Source: Gracilaria domingensis | Taxonomy: Eukaryota; Rhodophyta; Florideophyceae; Gracilariales; Gracilariaceae | Assembly (NCBI GenBank): GCA_022539475.1 | Contig: VCMS01000406.1 | Span: forward strand, 47,428 to 86,537 | DNA length: 39,110 nt | Direction: 5' to 3' | Shown here: in pieces, positions 27,917-38,756 of the stretch | Position numbering within the stretch: the first letter of the stretch is position 1 | Layout: each line of letters opens with the position of its first letter | Notes under the pieces: model-generated | Told to the model about the DNA's origin: nothing | The model's input: only the letters and a program-made list of their open reading frames with translations | The model's database searches: none | Position numbers and translations under genes: made by a program

Positions 27917-29249
27917 CTTTGCTTGGGATTATGGTACATAAGAGGTAGAAACTTCAGGTAGTCGCCGTGTCCAATCTTTAGTTTTGCTACAACGACGAGG
28001 TGCGATTGCCTTAACCTTCCGTTGAGCATTCTTTACAAGGTAGTTTATTTCTATACAATTTCTGATGCGCGAAGTGAGTGGCCTTCTCCAACGGAAATGT
28101 AAACCTCCGTAGCATTTCGGGTATACGCTCGACCGTTGACTGCGCAGTTTCTTGAGAGCTATTTTGCCGGAACCGATGGCGCTCTAATTGAATGCTTCGC
28201 ATCTGAGGAAAGCCGAATGCAACTTGCCTTTTATAATGGCTTCCTTAGCATGATTGGGGTGGCAAAGTTGTTCGTGGGAAGTTCTCCGGCGAAATCATTC
28301 ATGCTGCGTTGAACTATCCAAGCGAGTCGCATGATTTCAGCCCCATTCCAACATGGTGAGATTTTTCCCTCACCTAATGTTTTGGGTGAGGCAGGATGCG
28401 CTAGTTCTCACTCACGCAGCCTGGGAGCAGTAGTCCCGTCGTAAGATGAAATGCGCCCTGGCAAGGTGAACTCACCGTACGAAGACTTAACAAGAGGTGG
28501 CTTCTTTCTTAATCAACTTGGCCTTTTAAAACAGTAATACATATACCGATGCTTCTCCGGCAAAAAATGCCGTCCACCTCTGCGATGGGGCCATGGCGGT
28601 CAAGGCATGTTCCGATAATCACCAAAGAGCTGGTTTTCTCACAATCTTGGGACAAGACACTAATCCAAAGGCTCAATCCTGTATGGATAAGAATGCCACT
28701 CTTGTTTCTGGAATTTTGAAAACATCGACGCTTTGGCCACAAATGTGAGCACTCTGATTATTGCCACGACTTGTGTGTATTTCACAAGAGATTGAAAAGA
28801 TCTGGTGTGCTGTAGAAAAATATATGGGTCTTCATTGCCAAATTTGAATTGGTATTATCTTGTTCACTGATGACATTAAAACGTACGAAACTAATAAGCG
28901 TCATGTGTTCGTTGTCAAAGTTACTTACATCGAGTGACCTGTAAAAGAAAGTGACGGTTGTTAAGGCCATAATCTACAGCAGAATACGACACAAATTAGA
29001 GCGGCAGATTGAATGCTCGACACATGCGTATTGATACCAACGTCGTTGAGGATAATAATTCGCCAATCGGGCTCCCTACTGATAGAAAAGCAAGATATTG
29101 TGCGTTTCCGTGCTTTCTGACTATCAGAAACTGACATGGGCTACGCATTGATAATTTTTTGCTTCTTCTCCTTGACCATTTCCTTGCAAGGTGTTCCCCA
29201 CCACGATTTCTAAGTTCCTGCAGTTCCTCAGAGGAGATTTATGCTCTCA
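27917..29249. other. Stretch without an intact gene
   Basis: AT-richer sequence between the two retrotransposons. A minus-strand frame around 28510-28970 has two stops and no recognised motif (it includes SLVIIGTCLDRHGPIAEVDG); it may be an old gene remnant. No repeats or RNA genes were recognised. Confidence 0.4.
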
Positions 29250-29785
29250 CTAGTATTCTGTTTCTGTTTCACGGATCCTAACACCGGGGAGCAAATTGCC
29301 TGTTTGCAGAGAGAACACCATTGCTTTTGTAGCGCTCTTCCATTTTTTTTGAAATTCTTTCCCTTTTGCTTTATAGTGTGGCTGTAGGAAAATAAAGATC
29401 CGTACGATTCCTTTCATTTCGAGTTCCTGGGAAGCGATGATTGACAATCTTCTTGTTTTGTCTTCAGCTCGATTGTACTTTTCGACAACAAATCGCTTGG
29501 ACAAGGGATCTATCTGCAACACTGGAGAGAATCGCCTTCCATATTGTAGCCAAAGTTCATATATTCCCGAGTCTTCTCTTCCAAGTTCTCTATCTGCAGC
29601 ATCCTTCTGTACTCCTTCGCCAGTTTTCGAGCATAATGCGCAAGTTTAGCACACCAAGACACATCATGGCCTAGCTCACGGTACCCCTCTCTATTCCTGA
29701 CATCGTTCCACGTCTCTGGTAGAGATTCCCTGTTATTTGCCTTTTGATAATCAATATAAGACAGCCGCATTGTTAACTTGGGCAC
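29250..29785 (-). pseudogene. Unidentified broken coding stretch
   Basis: Two open frames abut with a small shift near 29530. The first (29785-29510) holds WCAKLAHYARKLAKEYRRML and FGYNMEGDS, and the second (to 29250) continues PVLQIDPLSKRFVVEKYNR, then TRRLSIIASQELEMKG. Read together they would give about 178 residues of plausible protein with a charged helix. No family was recognised. The frame starts with an ATG at 29785, close to the presumed outer end of the next retrotransposon's LTR, so the gene may have been cut by that insertion. Confidence 0.4.
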
Positions 29786-29789
29786 ATAA

Positions 29790-30656
29790 TAGACTTCCAG
29801 CGATGCTTACGATGGGATTGTCGGAGGTGTTCGTATTGTTGTGCAAAACCCAGCGATGGGGAAAGACACGCAAAGGCGGTTCAGACCCTCTCTCAAGAGG
29901 CGAGCACAGCAGTAGAGCGCTCCGACAGGTACGACACGGCAATGCCGGGTGTAAGACCGGGGTCGACCCTTCCCAAGTAATGGAGGGAGCGAAGCGGCGA
30001 AGAAGACGCGTCCAGCGGTAGAGAACACACGACACAAGTCGGCAGTAGCGTTACGTGCGTAGCACGCTGTACTCACGAGTGTGGCGATGACACGCGAGAG
30101 CGGTAATAGCCCACGCGAGTGTGTTGAGCCACGAACGGTATGCACCGGTACACCAAGCAGTGCTACCTGTATAACAGAGACAGAAATAAAGAAAACACAC
30201 ACAAAGTAAACACGCGAAAGCGGTAATGGTGTTGATGATGCCGCGAGGCGGATAACGTACCCGACACACGGTGGCGACTCCCCGCAAGGAGGCTATCACA
30301 CACCGGGGGTGGTAAGTTAGAGCCGAACACTCGGTTGGGTTCGTTTACTTCCCCAGCAATGGGTGCGACTCAACCTACTAAGTACTGCAGTAGGTTGGCC
30401 CACTGTCAGTGTGGTACAGCAGATATGCTACAAATACCTACTTCAAATACCCCAATGAATGGGTGCAAACCTCCCACACGTGTGTGACTCACCGCCCATG
30501 CCGTGCACCTCATAACACTAATTCTAATATTATAAGTATACCCAAGAATGGGCTGATCCCACCAGTTACTCATACTGTGTGCCACCACCTCCCGGCATCG
30601 CCGTGCATGTTATGAATCGCATCAGCGAAGGAGTCCCGCAATCGCGTTGCACTACA
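29790..30656 (-). repeat. Putative 3' LTR of retrotransposon 2
   Basis: The inner end is well supported: minus-strand TGTAGTGCAACGCG begins at 30656 immediately after the purine tract. A TATA-like stretch (TATACTTATAATATTAG, minus) lies at about 30524-30540, as expected in U3. No protein-coding feature is credible in this interval. The outer end is uncertain. Confidence 0.45.
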
Positions 30657-30669
30657 TTTCCCCCTCCTT
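30657..30669 (-). promoter_or_regulatory. Polypurine tract of retrotransposon 2
   Basis: Minus-strand AAGGAGGGGGAAA directly before the TGTAGTG LTR start, the standard site where plus-strand synthesis begins. The 14-base word CCTAAGGAGGGGGA that contains it recurs twice inside pol (near 34617 and 37760). Confidence 0.65.
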
Positions 30670-30735
30670 AGGGTGCGAGACGACCCCGCGAGAGGTTTCG
30701 ATTTCCTCCTCTGGAGTGTATTTAAGCACGTTGGC

Positions 30736-32811
30736 ATGACGGTCTCCAATCTGGCCTCCCCGGTCTCTTCTAACGGCGACTCCGGTCAACCCCTCTCCAC
30801 GCGTACTGCAGTAGTGTCTCCTCCGATACCTCGGCGCGCTCTCCCTTCTCTCTCGCTTCCAGCGCTTTCGTCTCTTCCTCGCGCGCTTCCTGCGATGCCG
30901 AACCCGAATCAGGGTAGCAACCAACCGCCTGGCAGGTCTCAGAACCAATACGTTGGTGGTTTCGCTGGGCCTTCACACCCTTCCTTCTCTGGAGTGCCTC
31001 TCTCACAGCCGTCTTCCACTGGCGTTCGGTTTCCGCAACCGGTCAATCCGGGATTTCACACGGCGCCTCTTCCCCAAACGGGTGGTCAACTTCCGCCCCC
31101 GGCGTCTGTACCGCAGTGGAACTGGATCGCTCCTGCTGTCCCGGTCCAACCGGTAGTCAACCCGCATGCGGGCGCGTGGGCGTCGTATGAAGAACTCGAC
31201 AACGTCGAGCCTCGCAGCAATCCCACACCCTTCTTACGGGCTCCGTGGTTTCATCCGCAAGGCGTGACCAATCGTTCCCTCGTCGAGGCGTATGCCGATG
31301 GCAGTGGTCACCTCCCAGGAGGCGTGCACGTCTGGATGACGGTGACGTTCGACTGGCATTACCGGATTACCGTGCCTACCAACGCGCTCGTCCACCATCG
31401 TGGTTAGTCGCACAACTCCGCCCGGGCGGCCATGGTTCGCGTAGCGCACATGCGAATGTTTTGCACGTACTCAGAGCGCCCGATTCCGGCGAACTTCCGT
31501 TTCGACGTGGCCTTCTTCCGAACACTCGGCGAAATCCAATATGGAGAGAATCTGGCCCGGCTCGCCGGTGTGGTGGAGCGTTACCAGAACGTCCCCGTTC
31601 ACCAGGATCTCCTGTGCTGGACCCGTCCGTGTCTGCGTGCAGAATTTCGATATCTCCCACGCGTGCCGCGGTCCAACTACCTTCAAACAATGATCCGTCC
31701 CGAACGACGTGTCCGCTCCCGATGGGGTTACCTTATCCCGTACCAAAACACAGAGTCAAACCGGATTCGTCTGCGCCACATGCGTGGGAGATATGTTCCT
31801 CTCCCCTTTTTGTGGGCGTCCGTGGAGGTCTGCCGTGGCTGCTACGTGGAACTCCCCCCCTGTCTCACGTATGTGGTTAGTAGGCTCGTGACAAACCCGT
31901 TTACGGGATGGTGGAGCGTTGTCCTCACGGAGTGGGCGGCGCGAACAGCGGTGTATCTCCTCAACAAGGTATATGACCAGTATCGACTGTGGTTCATTCC
32001 CCCGCGCTTGCGGCAACTCATCCGAGCCTTGGATCTCACCATCCCGCTTGGCGGTAATGGAAACTTCTCGGAAGTCATATGCCTCTTGCGAGTGGTCGAT
32101 GGCGTCGACTGGAGTCAGGTTCCTCTTTCGCAGAGCGCGCGGGACCAAGGCGATTCCGCTATTGATCGGTCTCTGGGTCGCCGGTCCCCACTGTCGGGTG
32201 ATTACATCTAATACGACCCCTGGACACGGGTGCCGACTACCAACGCCGAGGCGGAGCTCCTTCGGAACGCCGAGCGAATCATCCCTCCGGGGCACCCTAC
32301 GGGCTTCATCATAACTGATGAGTTCTTCCACCCTGTTGGGGACCAGAACATCATGGTTGACGACACTCCCGATGACGGTGACGAGTACGGCGACGACGAC
32401 TTCGCGGCAGCTCCGGTGGAGGGAACAGTGCCTGCTTCAGCAGTGCCAGGTCCCCAAGCGGGTGCTAACGCGGCCTTGTCGAGCCCAGTGAATGTTCCTT
32501 CTGCGCCTCAAGCGGTTCCTGTACCCACACCAGTGGTTGTCTCGACTCTAGAGGAGAGTGCTGCCCATTCTGCGATGGCGGCGTCGGCTGCGCCGAACGA
32601 AGCCGCGAACGCGGGTATCTCTGATGAAGTACGGGCTGCCGTGATTGCTCAGTTCCTCAGCGAGGCTGGTGCTCCGACGCGGCTTTGGGGGACGTTTCGC
32701 AAATGCGCGATGCTCTCCTCGCGCAGCTCGCGATTGCGAACAATCAGCCTGGTTCCCAGTAACTCGTGCAACTTCTCCTCCATGGAGTCCCCCCTGGGTA
32801 ATACCCATTAG
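30736..32811 (+). pseudogene. Antisense ORF of retrotransposon 2, unknown function
   Basis: One plus-strand frame runs from the ATG at 30736 to 32811 (691 codons), interrupted only by a TAG (31405-31407) and a TAA (32209-32211). A later start at 30895 (MPNPNQGSNQPPG) is also possible. The first 150 residues are Pro/Gln/Ser rich. The middle is globular and rich in Trp/Arg (TVTFDWHYRITVP, FRFDVAFFRTLGEIQYGENL, PPRLRQLIRALDLTIPLGG). An acidic patch (DDTPDDGDEYGDDDF) and an Ala/Pro-rich tail follow. No family recognised. It lies between the chromodomain and the 3' LTR, opposite to pol, where antisense ORFs occur in some plant Ty3/gypsy elements such as Grande. The stops could be decay or readthrough. 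Confidence 0.5.
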
Positions 32812-32861
32812 CTAGGCAGTGCCGGGCTCGAGTAGCGAGCCGCAACATAGTTACGATAACC

Positions 32862-32867
32862 AATAAA
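32862..32867 (+). terminator. AATAAA polyadenylation signal after the antisense ORF
   Basis: AATAAA lies 51 bases after the final stop of the plus-strand ORF. A correctly placed poly(A) signal on that strand supports its being a transcription unit. Confidence 0.45.
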
Positions 32868-32875
32868 ACTGTGAC

Positions 32876-33062
32876 TTCTCTTAACTTCAAGGCTTCTTTC
32901 CTTTCTCAAGGTACATACTTCATAACTTCTCCCTTTCGGGGTAATCTTCCTCTTACGAGTTTCCATTTCCTCTTCATAGAGTTCTTCTTTCTCTTCTGAG
33001 CTTCATTTCCTCTTCATAGAGTCTTCTTCCTCTTTCGAGTGTATCTATCTTCTCCTCTTCCT
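32876..33062. repeat. CT-rich tract with short direct repeats
   Basis: A pyrimidine-rich stretch built on CTTC/TCTT words. CATTTCCTCTTCATAGAG occurs at 32964-32981 and again at 33004-33021, exactly 40 bases apart. On the element strand this is a purine-rich tract between the chromodomain and the antisense ORF. Confidence 0.7.
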
Positions 33063-33317
33063 GAGGGCATGACTGTTCGAACTTCAACTGTCCTCTCCAT
33101 AGAGTGTCTCCTCACCACGCGAGTAGCGGTACAGTACTTCTCTGGAGGTTGTCGCAGTGTTCCTCGATTGATTGTTGTGGTTCGTAGGACCGTTCGTGCG
33201 CGGTACGCGATAAGCCTCCGTCTCCAACGACGTGTGTTATCCGACTATCGCTTGATGTAGGTTAGCCGGCAACGCCGTGTTAGTTCGACGATGGTACTGC
33301 ACGATCTTCGATCGGGG

Positions 33318-34322
33318 TCAGTGCTCCACGGGTTCGTCCGAATCCCGCGACGGCGGATAGCCATACCAGCGTACCTGGTACTGAACATACCCCTTCGAGT
33401 TCCACCTGTGTCCCACGATGTGGTCTACGACGAACTCTTTCGAGTATACGCCCCGCTCGAGCTCTTCCTGCGAAGGGTCGTCAGCGCGCTGCGGCGGTGC
33501 CGTAACTTCGTCATCAGCAGTGCTGTGAGTCTCGACTGACGCCTTCGGCGGTGAACTTGTCCTCTGTTGAGTGTTCGCTTCCCGTTTCCGGGTTTCTTCA
33601 AGCAGCTTCGTCGTTTCGGCGGTTCCGCGAACGGCTAGTTCACGCGGTAGTTCCCGTCTTGACAGTGAAGGCGGACGCGGAGGCGGATTGTTCACCACGG
33701 CACGTGCCGGTTCACGTGACGACACGCGACGGTTCGCGCTGGTGGCACTGACACGAGCTGTGATTGGCCCACTGTGTGGCGCGCGTTGCGCGCCCCAAGA
33801 TTTGTGGTGCGCAAGCGCTCCTGCAGCTGCAGTGTGCGTTTTCCCTAAATCAGGGCTGTAATCCATATCTCCAACGAGCGGTGCGCCGTCATGACTTATC
33901 GAAACGTCATGACGTGCGACTTGCGACTTCCCCACGGCTGGGTGCAACGGTGCACTACCATTACCCGAACCGGGGTGTGTGATCTTCGCTTCAGCGAGCG
34001 TCTTCTCTTCCTCCTGCTCTGCAGTGTCTAAGGTACCGGGATCTGCCGTGACTTCCTTAGCGCGCGCCCGTGAAAGCGGTATGTGGCGGTCGTCAGCGAC
34101 GGTTTGCGGCGATTGCGCCTCCGGAATACTCCGTGGTACAGTATCCAGCTTTGCTGTAGCCTCACTCTGCCGAGCATTGGAGTGTTCTTGATCAACTTCC
34201 GGCCTTGCCGTGGTAACGTCGCGAACGAGAGCATGCTCCGCGTCCTGCGCCGACGAGGCGATGGGCGCGTGTTCTGGCGACAATTCCCCAAGCGGGTGAG
34301 CGATACCAGTATCCTGGGACAA
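33318..34322 (-). pseudogene. Linker and chromodomain of retrotransposon 2
   Basis: The frame encodes a long Ala/Ser/Glu-rich linker and then a chromodomain (EFVVDHIVGHRWNSKGYVQYQ, continuing VRWYGYPPSRDSDEPVEH). A TGA at 33318-33320 cuts the domain before its C-terminal helix, which remains readable after the stop (RSKIVQYHRR). Chromodomains target integration to marked chromatin by gripping methyl-lysine with an aromatic cage. The cage Trp usually in TWEP is replaced here (SDEP). The block is one frame off the integrase ORF. Confidence 0.75.
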
Positions 34323-35548
34323 CCTCGAGTGCGTTCGTTGCGTGCGGTATCCTTCAGAGAGGTCGCGATCCTCCTAAAAGGTTGTGTATCCTCCGCGGAG
34401 TTCTGCGCGACAGCGGCCGACTGCAGCGCGTCCTTCGCGGCCTCAACACGCGACAGCCGGTGATCCTTCCCACTGACAGTGGTGTCCGTAGCAACCACGT
34501 CTTCGACGGTGTCCTGAGGCGACTCCGCCTCCTCTTCATTATCTTCCCGTGAATCACGGTGCTGCGACGGTAGCGACACCGGTGACTCACTCTCCGCGAC
34601 GACGCGTGAATCCTCCTCCCCCTCCTTAGGTGGAGCGTTACGGGGAGCGGTCATCACGTCTGTTGACGGTGTAATAGACGCTGTGAAACGCGATTTCACC
34701 AGCGGTGTATGTTCCGATATCTCGGCTTGCGACGATATAATCGGTACCTCTGCGAGACCCCTTGCAGGGTGGCGAAGCCCCAGAGTAGGTTTAGTGTTCT
34801 GCGACGAGATTTCTCGGTTCTGTGTCTGTCCAGCTTCTTGCTGTGAATCCGAAACTACTTCCGTGTGCACGGTTGGGCCCTGCACAACGCGATCGCGGGA
34901 GAAACGCTCATGAGCGTCGCCAACTTCCAGTACGACTGTGTCCGTATTCACGCTAATAACGCGGTATGGACCATCAGCGATGGGTGAAAGCTTGTGGCGC
35001 CGCTCCTTTTCAGGGTTGTAGTACTCCTTCCTGACAAAGGCGAGGTTTCCCACTTTCAGTGGCGGTAGTGGTCTCCGTACCCGGGCATCAAAGTTCCGCT
35101 TGTAAGCGTGTTGTGCTTTCGCCATTGACGACCTGGCGACAGGTACCATGGCAGATGACCACTGCTTCCATTGCAAGTAGTGATCCCGTATTGACGGTGA
35201 CGTATCCAGCTTTGCTGATCGTTCAACCGCAACTGGCGGTGGTGTCCGTGAGAGCACGAGCTCAAAGGGCGATAAACCAGTTACTCTGTGAACTTGCGTA
35301 TTATACGCATACGTCACGGTATCCGTGTAGAGATCCCAAGTTTTCGGGTGTTCAACAGTATAAGCCCGCAACGCGGAGAGCATTGTCCGGTTAAACCGTT
35401 CGACTTGCCCATTGCATTGGGGATGATACGTCGTCGTGAAGAGATTTTTCACGTCGAGTATCCGACAGACATCCTGGAAGAAACGTGCGGTAAACTGCGG
35501 ACCATTATCCGAGAGAAATTGACCGGGGGACCGTAGACCATAACCCAA
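34028..35548 (-). pseudogene. Integrase catalytic end, C-terminal domain and linker of retrotransposon 2
   Basis: Begins with FLSDNGPQFTARFF and YHPQCNGQVERFNR. The Asp and Glu are 35 residues apart, the Ty3/gypsy integrase spacing. Next come YAYNTQVHRVTGLSPFELV, the GPY/F-type region (LKVGNLAFVRKEYYNP, IADGPYRVISV) and about 250 residues of low-complexity linker. The first catalytic Asp lies in the separate block 35610-35960. Overlap with the chromodomain frame at 34028-34322 marks a frameshift. Confidence 0.82.
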
Positions 35549-35960
35549 TGGCGAACGAATGCCTCCGCAACACTGCGTGCTGTAATCGACTTCAACGGAA
35601 CTGTCCGGACTAGATTACTGAATCTATCCGTAATAACGAGTAGGAACCGATTCTCTCGGGAAGTACGCAAGAACTACCGAGTATATCGATGGCAATAAAC
35701 TCCAACGGCGCCCTTGCGGGGAAAACTGTTAGGTTCTTCGCATTGCGACGCTGTTTAACTCGCTCGCGAGCACAATGTGTACACGCCTTCACGGTGGTGT
35801 AGCAGTCCAACGCTAACGCGGGCCAGTAGAAATCCCGACGCAGTGTCGTGTATAACCGCTTAGCACCCGGATGGGAAGCCATCCGCGAGTGATGCGAGAG
35901 ATGCAGTACCCTTGTTTGTAAGGAGTGAGGAACCACAATCTGTGGGGTAGAACGAACCAC
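35449..35960 (-). pseudogene. Integrase zinc-binding domain and core start of retrotransposon 2
   Basis: Two blocks in different frames. 35960-35610 carries LHLSHHSRMASHPGAKRLY and CTHCAR (HHCC zinc finger) and then EFIAIDILG with the first catalytic Asp. 35670-35449 carries FLLVITDRFSNLVRTVPL and VMVYGPP. A frameshift near 35640 separates them and another near 35530 leads into the next block. Confidence 0.8.
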
Positions 35961-36705
35961 TCTGACGAGGTACCTTGTGTGTTGACCCCGAACGGGATGT
36001 TAGCACCACCATTAATTTGGGCGCGTATTCTCGTACAGAACGGGTCAGATTGCTGTTCCCGCACGAGCTCTTCTGGACTAATGGGGACGAATGTACCGGA
36101 TTCCGGGTCTTCACCGTCTGGGACGAGCAAATCATCACAGATGTCGTCCGACACGATGTCGTAGTCTTCATCACCCTCCTCCATGAGGAAACAGGGGATG
36201 TCTTCATCCTCGTCATCGACGGGTAAAGCTTCAACTTCCGTTCCTAAACGTGAAAGAGCATCCGCTTGCGCGTTCAAACAACCCTTCTTATAGGTGACCT
36301 CGTAGTCAAACTCGGCAAGCGGAAGACGCCAGCGCATTAGGCGTCCGGAAGGCTCCGTGACTGAAATTAACCAACGCAAAGCGGAATGATCCGTATTGAC
36401 GGTAAAGTGGACCCTCATAAGATATGGTCGTAGAGTCTGCAAAGCCCATACCATGGCGAGACACTCCTTCTCGGATACCGAGTAATTACGCTCGTGCACG
36501 TTAAGTGTACGAGACCAATATCCAATTGGTTTGCGTTCCCCTTCGGGTGTAGTATGAAAAGAGCACAGCCAATCTGGTAATCGCTCGAATCCGTATCCAC
36601 GGTGTACGGCAACTCGTTCTTCGGCAACGCTAACACGGGTGCCGTAGTAACAGCCTGTTTAAGAGAGTTGAAAGCCTCCACTTGCGTGGGGGTAAGTGGT
36701 CCCAA
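35813..36705 (-). pseudogene. RNase H region of retrotransposon 2
   Basis: 36705-36415 gives PLTPTQVEAFNSLKQAV and YTVDTDSSDYQIGCALF, with the first RNase H Asp. After a frameshift near 36520, 36499-35813 gives NYSVSEKECLAMVWALQ, FTVNTDHSALRWL and AQADALSRL, the remaining RNase H motifs. An acidic spacer (DDEDEDIP) leads towards the integrase zinc finger. Together the two frames cover a complete but broken domain. Confidence 0.82.
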
Positions 36706-36725
36706 TTTGGGCGGTTGTCCCTTCC

Positions 36726-37639
36726 TCAGGAGTTCGTTGAGCGGTCCCGCGATCTACGCGAAGCGGGAAATGAACCGTGTATAAACGTTTCATAGCCCCA
36801 GAAAGGAGCGTAGCTCTGTCTGTGTAGTGGGGTGCTTCGCCTTTTGAGGGACTTCACGCGAGCTTCCTCGATCAGTACCCGTCCTGGACGTATGACATGG
36901 CCCAGATACTTCATTGAGTCAGTGAAAAACTCACACTTCCTCAATTTGAGAGTAGTTCCAGCATCCCGCAAAGCGGTCATTATCTCCCGAACATGTTCGA
37001 GGTGATCGTCCAAACTGTTGGAAAACAAGATGATGTCATCGAGGTATACCAAGCAACTCCGCCATTTGAAGCGAGCTAACAAAATGTCCAGAGCACGCTG
37101 AAACGTAGCGGGGGCGTTCTTTAACCCGAACGGCCTACGCTTAAAGCGGTATAATCCTGAATGACAGGTAAACGCGGTCTTGTCATGGTCTTCCGGTCTA
37201 ACGGGTACTTGCCAGTAACCCCAGTTTGCATCCAAAGTGGAGAACACAGTAGCATCGCCAAGCGAGTCGATATACTCGTCCATACGAGGTATAGGGTACA
37301 CGTCTTTGACGGTGACATCGTTCAAGCGACGATAGTCGATACAAAAGCGCCAGGACCCATCGGGTTTCGGAGCCAGTACAACTGGAGATGCCCACGGCGA
37401 CTGAGCCGGTTCTATCACGCCAGCGCGGAGCATTTTGTTGATCTGAAACTCTTCCTCTTCCCGTGCTTTCGGGCCTGCCCTGTAAGGGTGCTGAGCAATC
37501 GGCTTGGTCTCCGGCAGGAGGTCAATCCGTGTTTCGTAGTTGGAACCTCTCCGAGGGAACCATCCCACATTGGTGTAAACTCTCGCAACATGTTGCGCAA
37601 CTTCTCACGGTGTGAAACCGGTACATGACCGAGATTCAA
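36726..37639 (-). pseudogene. Reverse transcriptase of retrotransposon 2
   Basis: The main frame 37568-36726 has MLRAGVIEPAQSPWASPVVL, WRFCIDYRRLNDVT, FSTLDANWGYWQ, RPFGLKNAPATFQRALD, the catalytic YLDDIILFS and YLGHVIRPG. The lead-in (VPVSHREKLRNMLREF) sits in another frame at 37639-37560. A frameshift near 36860 ends the RT frame before the usual SFLGL motif. RT core residues are intact although the gene is broken. The small YLDD variation is common in the family. Confidence 0.88.
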
Positions 37640-37644
37640 TTCTT

Positions 37645-38741
37645 CTAACCCTTGATAGGTTCAATCTTGTCATAACTCGTAGGAACGGTCCTAACTTCCG
37701 AGTCATTCGTGTGTTCAACCGTCTGAGACCGGTCCGGTGCAGACGAGCGAGACGATTCTCCCTCCCCCTCCTTAGGTGGAAGCACACCAGTGCGTTCTTC
37801 AGCAATCCCGAGCATCTCGGTGGCAGTCACCTTTGTAGGGATAAGCGGCGTAGGGTGGGGTAAGACAGTACCAATTACTTGGTTCTTCACCAGATACTGG
37901 GGCTTCTTGCCAAAGTTGGCCAACATAACCCGAGAGGTGTGTTCGCTGTTGATTTGAACAACTCCATTCGCCAACGCGACCTGATACTTCTCGTATAACG
38001 AGTTCAATGGTTGAACAACCCGCAAACCACGCGGTGCGGCAGTAACATCAACCCAAACCTGCGATTCTGGCGGAATAGAAATTGAACGCGCTACGCGGAG
38101 CTTCGGCGACTCCTTCGGAGGCGAGGAATCCTGTAGAGGAGCGGGTATTGGTACCAGCTTAGCTGACGCTCGGCGTAATGAGCGACGAACAATCGGTACA
38201 ACCCAACCATCTTCCATTTCCACTTCACGCGCACGCGGTCGGATGGCTTCGACATATCTGTTGCAAAAGTCGCACCCTAGAATGACAGGGGCAACGAGCG
38301 TCTTGCAGAAGATGAATTCTACCTGCTCGATGCAGTTACCAATCCTGACAATCAGTGAAACCATTCCAGCCGTTTTTAACGGGTTATGTTAGCATCTGCC
38401 ACGTCCATGACGGGTCCATGGCGGATTCGACAACGGACTTCCGGCGGTAGTAACGACTCAATAATGAAGTTGGGGCCAGCACCTGTATCCAAGACAGAGA
38501 GATGACGCACCCTATACCGGGTGGATAGGCCAAGGTCAGCAAATATCTTGTAGTTTCGCTTGGCCATTACCATGACTCGATCCGGGATCCGGTTGTTCCT
38601 AAACCGTATCCACGGGCGACGTAACACACCGATGGTGGTAGAGTCCACGTCTAAGACGGTCTGTTTCCTCGAAAGGATTTTGACCTGGGAGCGAGGCGGT
38701 GACGCCTGGGCGCCGTAGACCTCGACTCGGGCGCCTCTCAT
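37645..38741 (-). pseudogene. Protease region of retrotransposon 2
   Basis: 38741-38376 ends with LSVLDTGAGPNFI, the retropepsin active-site DTGA. A one-base shift near 38378 moves the fold to 38364-37645, which has FIFCKTLVAPVILGCDFCNR (the ILG segment). A linker follows, ending in LPPKEGEGESSRS and YDKIEPIKG. The linker DNA contains a second copy of the element's polypurine-tract word near 37760. This block shares its frame with the Gag-like piece upstream, separated by a TGA. Confidence 0.75.
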
Positions 38742-38756
38742 TGGAGACTCCCATAC

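Noticed and set aside
31756..32331. Minus-strand ORF of 191 codons as a retrotransposon protein
   Set aside because: The opposite strand has the much longer, better composed frame and a correctly placed AATAAA. The minus ORF has no motif.
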